Positions 49,101 to 54,977 of a DNA stretch of 64,000 nt are shown here, in pieces. The stretch is taken from the NCBI GenBank assembly GCA_020091685.1, contig CM034606.1:35173874-35237873 (forward strand). The letters are read 5' to 3'. Within the stretch, counting starts at the first letter, position 1, and every line of letters begins with the position of its first letter. The translations under genes were made by a program, and so were the position numbers. The stretch comes from Lutjanus erythropterus (lineage: Eukaryota; Chordata; Actinopteri; Lutjaniformes; Lutjanidae). The notes under the pieces are model-generated. The model made no database searches, was not told where the DNA came from, and was given only the letters and a program-made list of their open reading frames with translations.

Positions 49101-50901
49101 AGACACCTTATGAAACAGGTTAAAGTTTGAATTCATTGTGCATCAGATGGGATCTTTGTTGCAGTGGTGGAACACAAGACGGTTGAGGGCACTAGAAATG
49201 TCAAAAAGCCTTAAAGCTTGTTAAAGGATCTGTAACATGCCATGAAATTTTACTTTTGTTCATTTTGTCATCCTCACACTCTCTGCAGAGTCGACAGTTG
49301 CCATTATACTATCACCTGCATCTGAGAGGCAACCAGAGTAAAGCTGCAATGATTAGTCGATTAATAAATTAGTAGATTGAAAAAAACTTAGTTGCCAATT
49401 CTTTTGATAATGGACTATTGTTTCAGTCATTTTTCAAACAAAAATCTCAAATATTTGGTACCTCCCTTGTCATTTATGATAGTATATGAAAAGTCTGGGT
49501 TTTGGACAGCTTTCAGTACTTTTGGACAAAAGAAGCATTTTTCACAATTTTAGACATTTCATAGACTAGATGATTAATCATGAAAACAATCATCAGGTTA
49601 ATAGATAATGAAAATAATCCTTAGTTGCAGCCTTAAACCAGAGTGACCAGCGTGGACCCGAGAGGCCTGAGAGAGGACACTGGGATGTCAGTGTTGTTCT
49701 GAGCCAGTCAGTCAGGTTGGGATGTTTGAGTCAGACACATCTGCACATACACTAGGGGAATGAATCCTTTGCCCCACAAGCTGGTCAGAACTCTTAAAGG
49801 ATCATTCCAATTTATAACAACTTCTTGGATCTTATTGTTGTAGCTTTGGCCTGTCTCCCCATCTCTCTATCCCATCATTTCCAAGCATCTCACTACTGTC
49901 GGCTGCTGACATGTGTATGACATCACTAATAAGAAGTCAGACAGATCAGGATATAGCTGCCAATATCAGTATTAGCACATTTGTTGTCCAATATGTGCCA
50001 ATATGAACTTTACTTTATCAGTACGTTTTTGACATTTTAACAATAACACAATGATAATGCTGATAACCATGACAATTTTGATCACTATAATTGTATCACA
50101 ACTATGATTATTTTCAAAGTCAATTAATCTGTCAGCTATTTTATCGATTAATTGATTAGTTGTTTGGTCAATAAAATGTCTCCCAAAGCTCAAGATGACA
50201 TCCTCAACTGTCTTGATTTGCCCACAACTCAAAAATATTGTTTACTGTCAGAGAGGAATAAAGAAACCAGAAAACATTCACATTTAAGAAGCTGAAATCT
50301 AGAATTTGGACTTTTTCTCTCAAAGAATAACTAAAGCCAATTAATTGATGACCAGAATAGTTTTTGATTAATTTAATAATTAATTAATTGATTAATTGTT
50401 GCAGCTCTAATATAATTCTATTCTTGTGTTTCTGATCCCCACTGACTTCTTTGAGCAATATCACAACATTTTCAGGCTGACTACAAGACAAACAGGGTAA
50501 CAAGTGTGACAGCAGTGCTGCTGAGGGTGTGTCTCTGTCTCTGTCCACAGGAATGTCAACAGACTGGTCAGTAATGTCCCACATACAGCAGGATATATGA
50601 ATCCAAAGAGAACATAAATGCAACAACAATGTGTCAGCAGTAACACAGTTCAGGCTAATGCTAAGCTACAAATAAACTGCAGCAGCTGTGTCATCAGTGT
50701 GCGACTGTTGTCTTACATGTCTGTCCCATTCCGAGTAATTCCAGTGTTTAAAAACTCTTTAGCGATTTTTCTCCACACAGCGTCCCGGTTCACGAAGTGG
50801 TAGATAGTTTTACACACTTGAGAGAGGCGACTGAGAGACTTGTAGTCCAAATAAGACAGGATATGATAGAGAACATCCTCTGGCAGCTGTGATAGCAACA
50901 T
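12203..50901 (-). CDS. fbxw4: fbxw4, F-box/WD-repeat protein 4 (dactylin), exons 1-6, 3' part off window
   Basis: FBXW4 is an F-box protein expected to act as the substrate-recognition subunit of an SCF (SKP1-CUL1-F-box) ubiquitin ligase; its substrates are poorly known. Six exons join in phase (185, 96, 186, 133, 86 and 66 nt) to give about 250 residues. An N-terminal F-box (residues about 5-45, starting SQLPEDVLYHILSYLD) is followed by a basic linker and then WD repeats. Diagnostic stretches that match my memory of human FBXW4 are KERVKIAQNW, QEVNCLDSKEG, GSRDRT, DRVWSVAISP, SSFVTGTACC and SPLRIWDV. Human FBXW4 is about 412 residues, so roughly 160 C-terminal residues are missing and should lie left of position 1. 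The N-terminus is shorter than in mammals. Introns are 2978, 358, 667, 211 and 33733 bp, then more than 12.2 kb. Identity is very secure; exon borders rest on splice sites and phase, not on transcripts. Confidence 0.97.
12560..12720. repeat. possible 3' end of an interspersed element
   Basis: The segment TCTGATGAAGGGTTGGTGCC followed by CGAAATGTCAC resembles the gatgaag...cgaaacgt tails found on many vertebrate retroelements. It ends near AATTTTTGTAATAAACAATC. Family not established. Confidence 0.35.
13141..13505 (-). mobile_element. tRNA-derived SINE
   Basis: The 5' head is on the minus strand at about 13505. It reads GGCAGCACGGTGGTGCAGTG, then TTTAGCACTGTCGCC as the A-box region and GAGTTCGATCC as a B box, both typical of a Pol III promoter. 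The body includes CCAAAGACATGCATGTTAGG and GGCGACTTGTCCAGGGTGAA, and the tail lies at ATGAATGAATGAAAT. It is one of the most abundant SINE types in teleosts. It is near full length; the small ORFs over it are meaningless. Confidence 0.88.
14035..14095. repeat. (CA)n microsatellite
   Basis: About 30 CA units, nearly perfect. Confidence 0.95.
14160..14430. promoter_or_regulatory. candidate conserved non-coding block, G-rich
   Basis: This is a G-rich, repeat-free stretch with CCTTTGATTGG (TCF/LEF-like) near 14173 and GGAATTAGCAGCC near 14196. It is bordered by AT-rich sequence. Candidate only. Confidence 0.35.
14905..15240 (+). repeat. interspersed repeat, copy inverted relative to 48140-48470
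   Basis: It shares GAGACAGGGGTCCTTAGGGT, GCCTGATTAAATCATGTTTT, AAATCTGATGGAGTTGA and GTGAATTCTT-type segments with the reverse complement of 48140-48470. A third partial copy lies near 58010-58115. No coding capacity seen; family unnamed. Confidence 0.7.
16855..17190. mobile_element. possible MITE (TTTTCACACCTG ends)
   Basis: The left part reads TCTTTTCACACCTGTATTG and the right part GGCTGGTGTGAGCCC, giving partial inverted ends. Internal TTCACACCTGACATGAAC and AACCGGAATAAACAAGG segments look element-like. A similar arrangement of ATTTCACACTTG and GTGAAATC lies at 20013-20200. Borders uncertain. Confidence 0.45.
17291..17578. mobile_element. MITE with 13-bp terminal inverted repeats
   Basis: It starts TAGGGCTGGGTAT and ends ATACTCAGCCCTA, matching as inverted repeats at 12 of 13 positions. 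The interior is rich in GTACTAGTATTGGTACTGG-type motifs. Noncoding. Confidence 0.75.
17901..17940. repeat. perfect inverted repeat, 18-bp arms, 4-nt spacer
   Basis: The left arm is GCTTAATGGGCCTGACAG (17901-17918), the spacer GCAG and the right arm CTGTCAGGCCCATTAAGC (17923-17940); there are no mismatches. Each arm carries a TTAATGG homeodomain core and a TGACAG core of the MEIS/PREP/TGIF type. A CAGCTG E-box (17920-17925) lies within 3 bp of the symmetry centre. Confidence 0.97.
18350..18369. repeat. short (CA)n tract
   Basis: About ten CA units at the right margin of the GC-rich block. Confidence 0.85.
18552..18611. repeat. (CA)n microsatellite
   Basis: About 30 uninterrupted CA units. 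A Thr/His dipeptide ORF over it is an artefact. Confidence 0.95.
20688..20805. mobile_element. MITE fragment (GGGCTGAACAAT type)
   Basis: TAGGGCTGAACAATAAATTG is followed by GCAATCGCAGTATGACC and AAATCACAGGAG(C)TGCAAT. It resembles 24282-24600 (GGCTGCACAATTAATTG) and, inverted, the right end of 31900-32255 (TTCAATTAATTGTTCAGCC). Low-complexity AT-rich interior. Confidence 0.55.
20842..21475. mobile_element. MITE or short DNA transposon with TAGGGTTGGGCAAT ends
   Basis: It begins CTAGGGTTGGGCAATTGG and ends ATATCGCCCAACTCTACC, giving inverted ends of about 12-14 bp. A diverged internal fragment recurs at 51480-51700 (AATTCAGAAGGTG, TTCATTTTGTTTATTTT-like, ACATCTCCCAGCT). No transposase frame. 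Confidence 0.65.
22100..22400. promoter_or_regulatory. candidate conserved non-coding block
   Basis: This GC-rich, repeat-free block lies just before a pair of long (CA)n tracts. Readable motifs include GTTGTTAATTTGTTGCGC, GGGCTTTGTGCCCGAC and AAAGGGTTATGATGC. Candidate enhancer by composition and locus only. Confidence 0.45.
22405..22459. repeat. (CA)n microsatellite, one CG interruption
   Basis: About 27 CA units interrupted once by CG. Confidence 0.95.
22587..22658. repeat. (CA)n microsatellite
   Basis: About 36 uninterrupted CA units, the longest in the window. Open frames on both strands here (His-Thr and Cys-Val runs) are repeat translation, not genes. Confidence 0.95.
24282..24600. 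mobile_element. MITE-like element (GGCTGCACAATTAATTG)
   Basis: It starts GGCTGCACAATTAATTG and ends in TTGCAATTCGATATT...CGTTCCGCCC. It contains TTTCTGCAATTTTCAATCACAG and (CAA)n. The 166-codon minus-strand ORF overlapping it arises from this repeat. Confidence 0.55.
24982..25269 (+). mobile_element. MITE, GGGCTGCAACTAA family, copy 2
   Basis: It starts AGGACTGCAACTAATGATTA and shares TCCAAGATGACGTCCTCAAA, GTTTACTGTCAGAGA and AAGAAGCTGAAATCAGAGAA with 10628-10958. The right end is shortened to TTGTTGCAGC. Confidence 0.85.
25895..26130. promoter_or_regulatory. possible non-coding conserved block
   Basis: This is repeat-free sequence of mixed composition with CGCTCATTAGGATAATGTGC and GTATGAATAACACTG. 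Homeodomain-type cores cluster at 26013-26045. Weak candidate. Confidence 0.3.
26545..26830 (-). mobile_element. MITE, GGGCTGCAACTAA family, copy 3 (inverted)
   Basis: The reverse complement matches copy 1: CTCTGATTCCAGCTTCTTAA, CTCTGACAGTAAACTGAA and TTTGAGGACGTCATCTTG appear in reverse order. Ends are eroded. Confidence 0.82.
27233..27420. mobile_element. short element of the GTGGAAAG...ACTCAAGTA type
   Basis: GCGGTGGAAAGAATACAC, then TACTCAAGTATAAGTACTG and AAGTAAAAGTACTGCTG. This is a familiar abundant teleost repeat end. Borders approximate. Confidence 0.6.
27777..27837. repeat. (ATCT)n microsatellite with ACCT tail
   Basis: About eleven ATCT units are followed by four ACCT units. The Leu-Ser-Ile-Tyr peptide encoded across it is an artefact. 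Confidence 0.95.
28090..28121. repeat. (GT)n microsatellite
   Basis: About 15 GT units; a second imperfect GT tract follows at 28245-28282. Confidence 0.92.
28283..28805. promoter_or_regulatory. candidate conserved non-coding block
   Basis: A long GC-richer block with readable segments GCGCCCTGTATTTAGCGTG, CCCTTATTGCTGCATTGTTG, TTTAACTAATTGAATTC and CAATAAATTTCTCC. It carries a TTATTG/CAATAAA pair (HOX-type) and an imperfect (GGT)n at 28585-28603. ORFs over it show no family resemblance. Among the better enhancer candidates in intron 5. Confidence 0.48.
29475..29665. repeat. AT-rich inverted repeat (MITE-like)
   Basis: GAGTTAGTATATCAAAATAA (29553 onward) pairs with TTCTCATTATTCTGAGATAC then TAACTC (to about 29658). 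Arms are about 28 bp with few mismatches. Confidence 0.55.
31900..32255. mobile_element. MITE-like AT-rich element
   Basis: The right end TTTCAATTAATTGTTCAGCC is the inverse of the start of 24282-24600. The interior has ATATGATATGTGATATTGG and GGACAGGATAGGACAGGATA. Left border uncertain. Confidence 0.45.
33330..33520. promoter_or_regulatory. possible non-coding conserved block
   Basis: Repeat-free sequence with CACATTTGCAGCTGCCCAG, ACTATTAGCTAACCACCTGC and CCTATTGCCTGG. Two E-boxes (CAGCTG, CACCTG) are present. Weak candidate. Confidence 0.3.
33520..34850. other. unassigned GC-mixed stretch with open frames, probably transposon debris
   Basis: A plus-strand frame of 149 codons (34166-34615) and a 74-codon frame (33724-33948) are present, but neither resembles a protein I recognise. 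There is no splice context tying them to a gene. The part 33950-34110 (GACAGCTGTGGACACCACAG, AGAAGCATAGTCGTT) recurs in shortened form at 39479-39530, so at least that part is repetitive. Confidence 0.4.
35280..35535. repeat. interspersed repeat, copy related to 44820-45030
   Basis: It shares GTCCCC(T)...TGTTGT, GCTTT(T)ATTATGAA, CAGGAAATGTT, CACAGAGATTCAGAT and AGTACTGAGAGCTGAACA with 44820-45030. Family unnamed. Confidence 0.7.
35570..35830. promoter_or_regulatory. candidate homeodomain/POU-rich conserved non-coding block
   Basis: This is a compact, repeat-free block. CAATAAAA (HOX/CDX-type) lies at 35681-35688, GGTAATGG at 35699-35706, a consensus octamer ATGCAAAT (POU) at 35708-35715 and TGACTCA (AP-1) at 35731-35737. 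ATAAAAGATAAAAGCGG lies between the first two. The dense, well-formed binding sites make it one of the strongest enhancer candidates in the fbxw4 intron. No coding potential. Confidence 0.5.
36604..36626. repeat. short (GT)n tract
   Basis: About ten GT units. Confidence 0.8.
38911..39455 (+). mobile_element. 3' part of a LINE ORF2 (L2/Rex-like), frameshifted
   Basis: It encodes the segment after the RT catalytic core: IDLRKSRTTLHSGLSIN, FKFLGLHISEDLGWTVNT, KKAQQRLFFLRTLRRNKLPP and ESVVTYGCTVWYASCTASEK. One frame is open to about 39384. The ending RVMRACTNRLRHSFFPMAVK is in another frame, so a frameshift near 39340-39380 broke it. Fish L2/Rex-type LINEs carry the same motif order (GxHISxDL, KKAQQRLxFLR, WYxSCTAxEKK, SFFPxA). 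It is 5'-truncated, as is usual for LINEs. Confidence 0.88.
39555..40800 (-). mobile_element. degenerate IS630/Tc1-mariner type DNA transposon
   Basis: On the minus strand the segment near 39775-39805 encodes SPIENVWSIMKHK, the DDE-transposase C-terminal motif seen in Tc1/mariner relatives. Downstream, GTGATGTAACACAGTGGTAA and GGAACCTGTTGCAGGCATCA match a teleost element I know. The right end has TTGAAAAGGATTTGCAAATC. The coding region has many stops, so it is inactive. The subgroup (possibly ISRm11-like) is uncertain. Chance ORFs (for example 40529-40912) belong to it. Confidence 0.78.
41030..41400. promoter_or_regulatory. candidate conserved non-coding block
   Basis: It contains GGTTTCCATTATGAGGGGG, GGAGAATTAATGATGTGG and CCTTGTTTATCCAG (FOX-like TGTTTAT), with homeodomain cores clustered at 41135-41215. 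It is repeat-free against a repeat-rich background and adjoins the transposon at 40800. Candidate only. Confidence 0.4.
42710..43180. repeat. interspersed repeat, copy 2 of pair
   Basis: It matches 3041-3505 in order and orientation, with substitutions and small indels. Shared landmarks include GCTGGGGGCGTGTC, CACCACTACAACCTGAAACA and GAACTGAAGTGAGCTGAAG. Noncoding. Confidence 0.7.
43970..44130. promoter_or_regulatory. possible conserved non-coding block
   Basis: GCCTTAATCAATCTTGAAGC and GGCAATTATTTAATGAGATG give clustered homeodomain cores, followed by GGACCATCACCTGCC. Repeat-free. Lies 2 kb from exon 5 in intron 5. Confidence 0.35.
44820..45030. repeat. interspersed repeat related to 35280-35535
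   Basis: Same order of landmarks as the other copy (CTTTCATTATGAA, TCAGGAAATGTT, CACAGAGATTCAGAT, GTACTGAGAGCTGAACA) with internal deletions. Confidence 0.65.
46002..46087 (-). CDS. fbxw4: fbxw4 exon 5 (third WD repeat, first half)
   Basis: The acceptor is TTTCTCTAG and the donor is AG/GTAAGC. Starting in phase 0 it encodes IWTLTSSCPRDTIPMYDRVW and then SVAISPTLS, matching the human VW...EDRVWSIAISPLLS. It lies only 211 bp from exon 4 and is the last exon before the 33.7 kb intron. Being 86 nt long, it is easily missed by length-filtered ORF scans. Confidence 0.95.
46299..46431 (-). CDS. fbxw4: fbxw4 exon 4 (second WD repeat)
   Basis: The acceptor is TGTGTCAG and the donor is GTGAGA directly after CGG, so the exon ends in phase 0. 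It encodes SDGKILVHSRRRDMSIELSG, then HNQEVNCLDSKEG and IISGSRDRTTR, aligning with the human stretch GGDGKIGIH...EQEVNCVDCKGG...SGSRDRTAK. The open frame continues for about 55 codons into intron 4 by chance. Length 133 nt. Confidence 0.96.
47099..47284 (-). CDS. fbxw4: fbxw4 exon 3 (first WD repeat)
   Basis: The acceptor is CTTCAG and the donor is AG/GTAACT. The translation starts LLPWLQLDGDILFLSQAADI and ends in the first WD-type blade with SGHNGDVCRFAV and HLISGG. Human FBXW4 has MPWMQLEDD, GHDEDVC and SAGG at the equivalent places. The ATG inside the frame at 47280 is not a start, because the open frame continues upstream to the acceptor. Length 186 nt. Confidence 0.96.
47643..47738 (-). 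CDS. fbxw4: fbxw4 exon 2 (linker)
   Basis: The acceptor ends in ATTGCAG and the donor is GTAAGT (47642). Read in the phase set by exon 1, the exon gives IYSHIPLKERVKIAQNWYAG and then a basic VCKRVIPLKWKTK. This matches the mammalian segment between F-box and WD domain (KERVK, QNW, LKW). The longest open frame here is a different, spurious one; the true frame only shows once the exon 1 phase is applied. Length 96 nt (1+93+2). Confidence 0.95.
48140..48470 (-). repeat. interspersed repeat, inverted partner of 14905-15240
   Basis: Reverse-complement match over ATACCCTAAGGACCCCTGTC, AAAACATGATTTAATCAGGC and CAACTCCATCAGATTTTTAC. Lies in intron 1. Confidence 0.7.
49342..49634 (+). mobile_element. 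MITE related to the GCTGCAACTA family, diverged
   Basis: It begins AAGCTGCAATGATTAGTCGA and ends TCCTTAGTTGCAGCC. The interior differs from the main family (GTATATGAAAAGTCTGGG, TTTTGGACAGCTTTC), so it may be a sister family. Confidence 0.6.
50098..50408 (+). mobile_element. MITE, GGGCTGCAACTAA family, copy 4
   Basis: Contains AAGATGACATCCTCAACTGT, TTTACTGTCAGAGAGGA and ACATTTAAGAAGCTGAAATC and ends AATTGTTGCAGCTCT. It lies about 300 bp from exon 1 in intron 1. Confidence 0.82.
50717..50901 (-). CDS. fbxw4: fbxw4 exon 1 (start codon and F-box)
   Basis: The ATG at 50901-50899 has an A at -3, and no earlier in-frame ATG is seen. It opens MLLSQLPEDVLYHILSYLD, and the exon ends in GTD plus two bases of the next codon, at a GTAAGA donor (50716). 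The F-box signature is clear: LPEDVL, ILSYLD, the LSQVC core and an aspartate-x-x-tryptophan-arginine end (DAVWRK). Mammalian FBXW4 carries about 25 additional Ala/Glu-rich residues before the F-box; these are absent here. Two out-of-frame ATGs (51028, 51011) precede the start and would be upstream ORFs if transcription begins farther upstream. Confidence 0.95.
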
Positions 50902-50919
50902 GCTGAGCGCCCTGACAGC

Positions 50920-51150
50920 TCTGCTGTGACCGGCTCGTACACTCTGTGTCCGGGTGTCGGCGGTGTGTCGGCCCGCACACGGTGCTGGTCTGTAAAAACG
51001 GTGTTAAACAAGGTAAACTATATTCCATGTTTCAGACAGCAGCAACACACAGCAAACAGGAAGCCATACTAGGAGAGAAGTGACAGCCACGGCGTGACGA
51101 ATACGCTACGTAGCAGGTACGTGATGACGTATGGCGCTGGGTCTCCGCAA
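50920..51150 (-). promoter_or_regulatory. fbxw4: candidate fbxw4 promoter and 5' UTR
   Basis: CpGs are locally enriched from about 50930 to 51135, against the AT-rich surroundings, just upstream of the fbxw4 ATG. A TGACGTAT CRE/ATF-like site lies at 51125-51132 and another TGACG at 51095-51099. No TATA box is convincing. The true transcription start cannot be fixed from sequence alone. Confidence 0.55.
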
Positions 51151-51190
51151 GTGGTTTTCACTTCATGCTTTGAAATTGTATTCAGTGGAG

Positions 51191-51225
51191 GAAAAGAAAA
51201 GAAAAGAAAAGAAAAGAAAAGAAAG
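51191..51225. repeat. (GAAAA)n microsatellite
   Basis: Six GAAAA units and a partial one, just upstream of the fbxw4 promoter. Confidence 0.92.
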
Positions 51226-51479
51226 AACTAAACAGAAAAGACAAATTTCACGAAATGCCTCCTTTTCTATTTCTACTTAAATATCACAGTACAACCAACA
51301 CATAACAACACAACATATACAACACATTACAATTCCCTACTTTTAATGAGACACTATTTAACATTTTAGTTCACTATTGTAAATGTTGTCAAAGCCTATT
51401 TTTTTCCAATTTTATTTATTTACTTCTTAATTTTTGTCCCTAATTTTAAAATGTGTTGTCCTGTACTCTTAATTGCTCT

Positions 51480-51700
51480 GGTCTTGTCTCATTATTTTAG
51501 TACACTGATGTTAGCAAGGTAAGTAAGGCCCGTCTTAATCTGGTGAGAAAGAGAATTTTAAATTCAGAAGGTGATCGGTTGTATTTTTCCGTTTTATAAG
51601 AAAAATAGGTTTATATTATTATAATATTTCCCTTCTTGATATTTAGTGGGTTCATTTTGTTTATTTTCTTGTGTCTCTCACACATCTCCCAGCTTTTGTC
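51480..51700. repeat. fragment related to the element at 20842-21475
   Basis: Shares an AATTCAGAAGGTG core, a TTCATTTTGTTTATTT-like segment and CACATCTCCCAGCT in the same order. Terminal repeats are lost. Confidence 0.45.
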
Positions 51701-52244
51701 TTATTACATTTTAACCATAGAAGAATAATATTTATTATATCTCCAAAAACCTGATCATAAGCAATATATTTATACACATGTAAACACACTCAAACATTGA
51801 TGAAGTAGGTTGGACAATCACATGCTTCAAACAACTCTGGATGGGAACATGCCAGTGGACAAAGAACAGTTGACAATGAAAGGGACATATATTAGACATA
51901 TCTAATGTGACATGCACTACATATGGGACTTCTAAGATGTCTTTCTTGACTTGATTCTCAATACATTTGTCACTCCTATTTTCAACAGAAAAAATACAAC
52001 CAATCAACATCTGAATTCAAACTAAACTTAACTAACTAAAACAAGTGTTAACTGGCCTGTTAATTCCATAAAACACACTTCATATAAAATAGCCAGAGAG
52101 AAACAAACAAACAAACAAACAAAAAAAAACTCACAAAAACTGTCTTGGTCAGTCTTTATACTGTCGTGATAATCACAAGCTCTGGTTTGGTCAAAATAAA
52201 TCCTAAATTCACTGCATGAATGTGAAAATAGTCTGACTCTAGAG

Positions 52245-52797
52245 CACATGTGTCAAACTCAAGGCCCGCGGGCCAAATGTGGCCCGCCACGTCATTTTAT
52301 GTGGCCGCGAGAGCTTAAAAGGTCTGATTGTCTTATAATAAATAAGTCAAAAGAGTGCATTGACCATAAACTACATTTCCCATAATGCATGCCGATTATG
52401 TGAAGGCATCCTGCCAATAGATTGCAGTGTTTCCACATCAATGCCATTTTCTGAACAAGTGGAATTGATAAATACAAACAATGATCCCAAAATATCCAGG
52501 AAGTGAAAAACTGATGCAGATGTGTGGGTTTCATAACCTGACAAATTAAAAGGATTTATGTCATAACAGAGCAACAAGCAAACATATTTTTGTTTTACAT
52601 CTATGCATATATGTAATATTTGTAAGTTGAATAAGTAAAAAAATCAGTTATTTAACATTCAGGAGTAGTTGCATTTATTTTACATTACATTTAGTTACAT
52701 TTAGTTACATTTATACTGTCTTACAGTTACATCTGGCCCTTTGAGGGCAACCATTATACTGATGTGGCCCTCGGTGAAAATGAGTTTGACACCCCTG
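52245..52797. mobile_element. hAT-type MITE with intact 8-bp target-site duplication
   Basis: The left terminus is CACATGTGTCAAACTC and the right GAGTTTGACACCCCTG, inverted repeats differing at a few outer bases. Both sides are flanked by CTCTAGAG (52237-52244 and 52798-52805), an 8-bp duplication as expected for hAT insertion. Subterminal AAGGCCCGCGGGCC and TGGCCCGCCACG are typical of the vertebrate hAT family with TGTCAAACTC ends. The frames inside encode no transposase. Confidence 0.93.
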
Positions 52798-53585
52798 CTC
52801 TAGAGGATGAAGATCCAGATCCAAAACATCTGGAATGAGGCACAGACAGCCAGAGGAGGGGTAGAGGCCCCAGGACAGTGGATGGACGTTCATTAAAAAA
52901 GAGGGGACATGGTGGAGAAATTAAAGAGAGAGAGGAAGGCACACAGCTGTGCTTATGGGACACAAACCAACAGTGATAGAGTAATGCAGACTAGAGAGGT
53001 GTGTGATTGGTCATTTAATTGTGGTTTTGGTGTGTGACTGGAAGATATGCAAGTCCTGGTTGATGCTTTTTGGACAAAAGTAGCTGTGTGACCCCATCCT
53101 ATTCAACAAACCATCTATGGCGCTGAGAGAAAAGAGAGCAGAGAGTGAGAATCTCATGGACCTGTTGAGTACCACAACCAGATAGCAGTCTGAAGAACCA
53201 AAATAGTCCTATTTGCAGCTAAATATAAGCAGGGTTCCACATTCTTTAACAGAGTGGTTCCCAAACTGATGGGCCCACTAGGGGTGGCGTGGAACCATTG
53301 CAGGGGCATTTAGATGATGAGGGGAGAGAATGAGAACATTCACGGAGACGAGGGGAGAGATATAGAGTGAAACAAAACTAAATGAATAAGATTTATGTAA
53401 GGAAAATAAACAAACAGGAGTTTGCTAATGCCGTCATGTTAACCTTTACTAAAGTTGAGCTTGAATTTTTTAAAATAATTTTTTCCCCTGACTTTACAAG
53501 ATTTCTGCCGGTATTCAATATTTTTTCTTGTCATTAAATCCCATGTGCATATCCAAACTAGCAATTAATTCATTTTACTGCTAAA

Positions 53586-53587
<2 letters not shown>

Positions 53588-53632
<45 letters not shown>
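53588..53632. repeat. (GT)n microsatellite
   Basis: About 22 GT units. Confidence 0.95.
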
Positions 53633-53635
<3 letters not shown>

Positions 53636-53929
53636 TGCAGCATGCAGTCAGGATTTCACTGCAGTCGGTGGTCCTTTGTGTGTCAAACTGGCACAAAGGG
53701 TTATTCCTAATTTTGCAGACACACCAAATCCACTGACATACGTAAAGATGATGGATCCAATTCATTTTCTATGTAGGAGTGTAGATCTGGTTGTGCAGTG
53801 CATGATGGCTACACCGCAGCAAGTTGATGGACTTCATGCAAATTAGGTCCATCCAAAGCAATGTAGCAGACTCACAAAAGTCTGATCTGCATCGCCTATT
53901 TTTCACCTAAAATGTTTTCGGAAACATAT

Positions 53930-54190
53930 TTTAGTGTATTGTTTACCTGAAAAATGGGAAAGTGACTGGATGCTGATGCTGCCAGCAGGAATGATGAAGC
54001 CCAAGAAGGAGACTGCCTGGATGAGGAAGTCACCAGCAAAGTCACCTCCATCACAGGTTACCTTCAGGAGGTCTCCACCATCATGATCGTTTCCTGCAGT
54101 CCATACATAAGCATTTCTACCAGCGCACATCCCAGGACCAACAGGTGGTGTCTCCCACGGGAGCTCCAGGGAGAAAACCTCATCTCTTCA
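53930..54190 (+). mobile_element. possible LINE endonuclease/RT-linker remnant
   Basis: On the plus strand, GACTGCCTGGATGAGGAAGT followed by CACCTCCATCACAGGTTACC reads DCLDEEVTSKVTSITGYL. This resembles the spacer that precedes the RT domain in fish L2-type LINEs, where a DxL...V...IT.YI pattern occurs. The frame breaks soon after. Weak evidence; it could be unrelated unique sequence. Confidence 0.3.
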
Positions 54191-54261
54191 ACCACCTGAG
54201 AATCTGACACCCAGAGAGAGAAGAGGGGCTCTGTCTCTGCATTGCTGACTGCCAGTAGGCA

Positions 54262-54293
54262 GAGTGAGTGAGTGAGTGAGTGAGTGAGTGAGT
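54262..54293. repeat. (GAGT)n microsatellite
   Basis: About eight tetranucleotide units. Confidence 0.92.
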
Positions 54294-54955
54294 ATGTGCA
54301 TGATCATTGGATTTTCAGCTTGTATGGAGCTAATCTCAAATACTACTGGACTGATCAGCCTAATTTTTTGGTGCACATTCATGACAAAATTCGTTGACTT
54401 TCATGCCTTTATGTTTTTATGACCAGAGGCATTATGTTTTCAGATATTCCCATTCTTTTGAAAGTGATATCTCAAGAACACCTTGAGGGGATTTCTTCAA
54501 ACTTGAAACAAATGACCTGTTGGACTCAAAGATGAATTTATTAGATTTTGGTGGTCAAACCTCAATAAACACATTATTGGCTATAACTTAAGAATTACAC
54601 ACAAATATCTAACTGATAAACTGATGAGGTGATGACATTTTATATCCCATGGTCAAAGGCCAACTTCATTGACATCATCAGTCCTCTGCACTTCTCTGTA
54701 AAATCTGCATTTTGTGATCGTTCCTGTTGATGCAAAATCTCAGAAATAAATAGTAGAAATTAATCTGGGGGTGCTGCTGTCTGCCTTTCTCGCCGAGGTG
54801 CTCTGCCCAGGACATAAACATTTTTAAAGGGGCTTGCCCTTGTTATTCACTATTATAGACAGTTTATAAGCACTGACAGTGTTTCGAGAGATACCAATTC
54901 TGATATCTGAACTTTGCAAACTGATACAATACTAGTATATTGAAAGAATATATAC

Positions 54956-54977
54956 ATTATTATTATTATTATTATTG
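54956..54977. repeat. short (ATT)n tract
   Basis: About seven ATT units. Confidence 0.85.

Larger units (their letters stand above)
47739..50716 (-). other. fbxw4: fbxw4 intron 1, repeat-rich
   Basis: The intron is bounded by the exon 1 GTAAGA donor and the exon 2 ATTGCAG acceptor. It includes an interspersed repeat (48140-48470), two copies of the GCTGCAACTA MITE type (49342-49634 and 50098-50408) and otherwise plain AT-rich sequence. Nothing coding was recognised. Confidence 0.85.
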
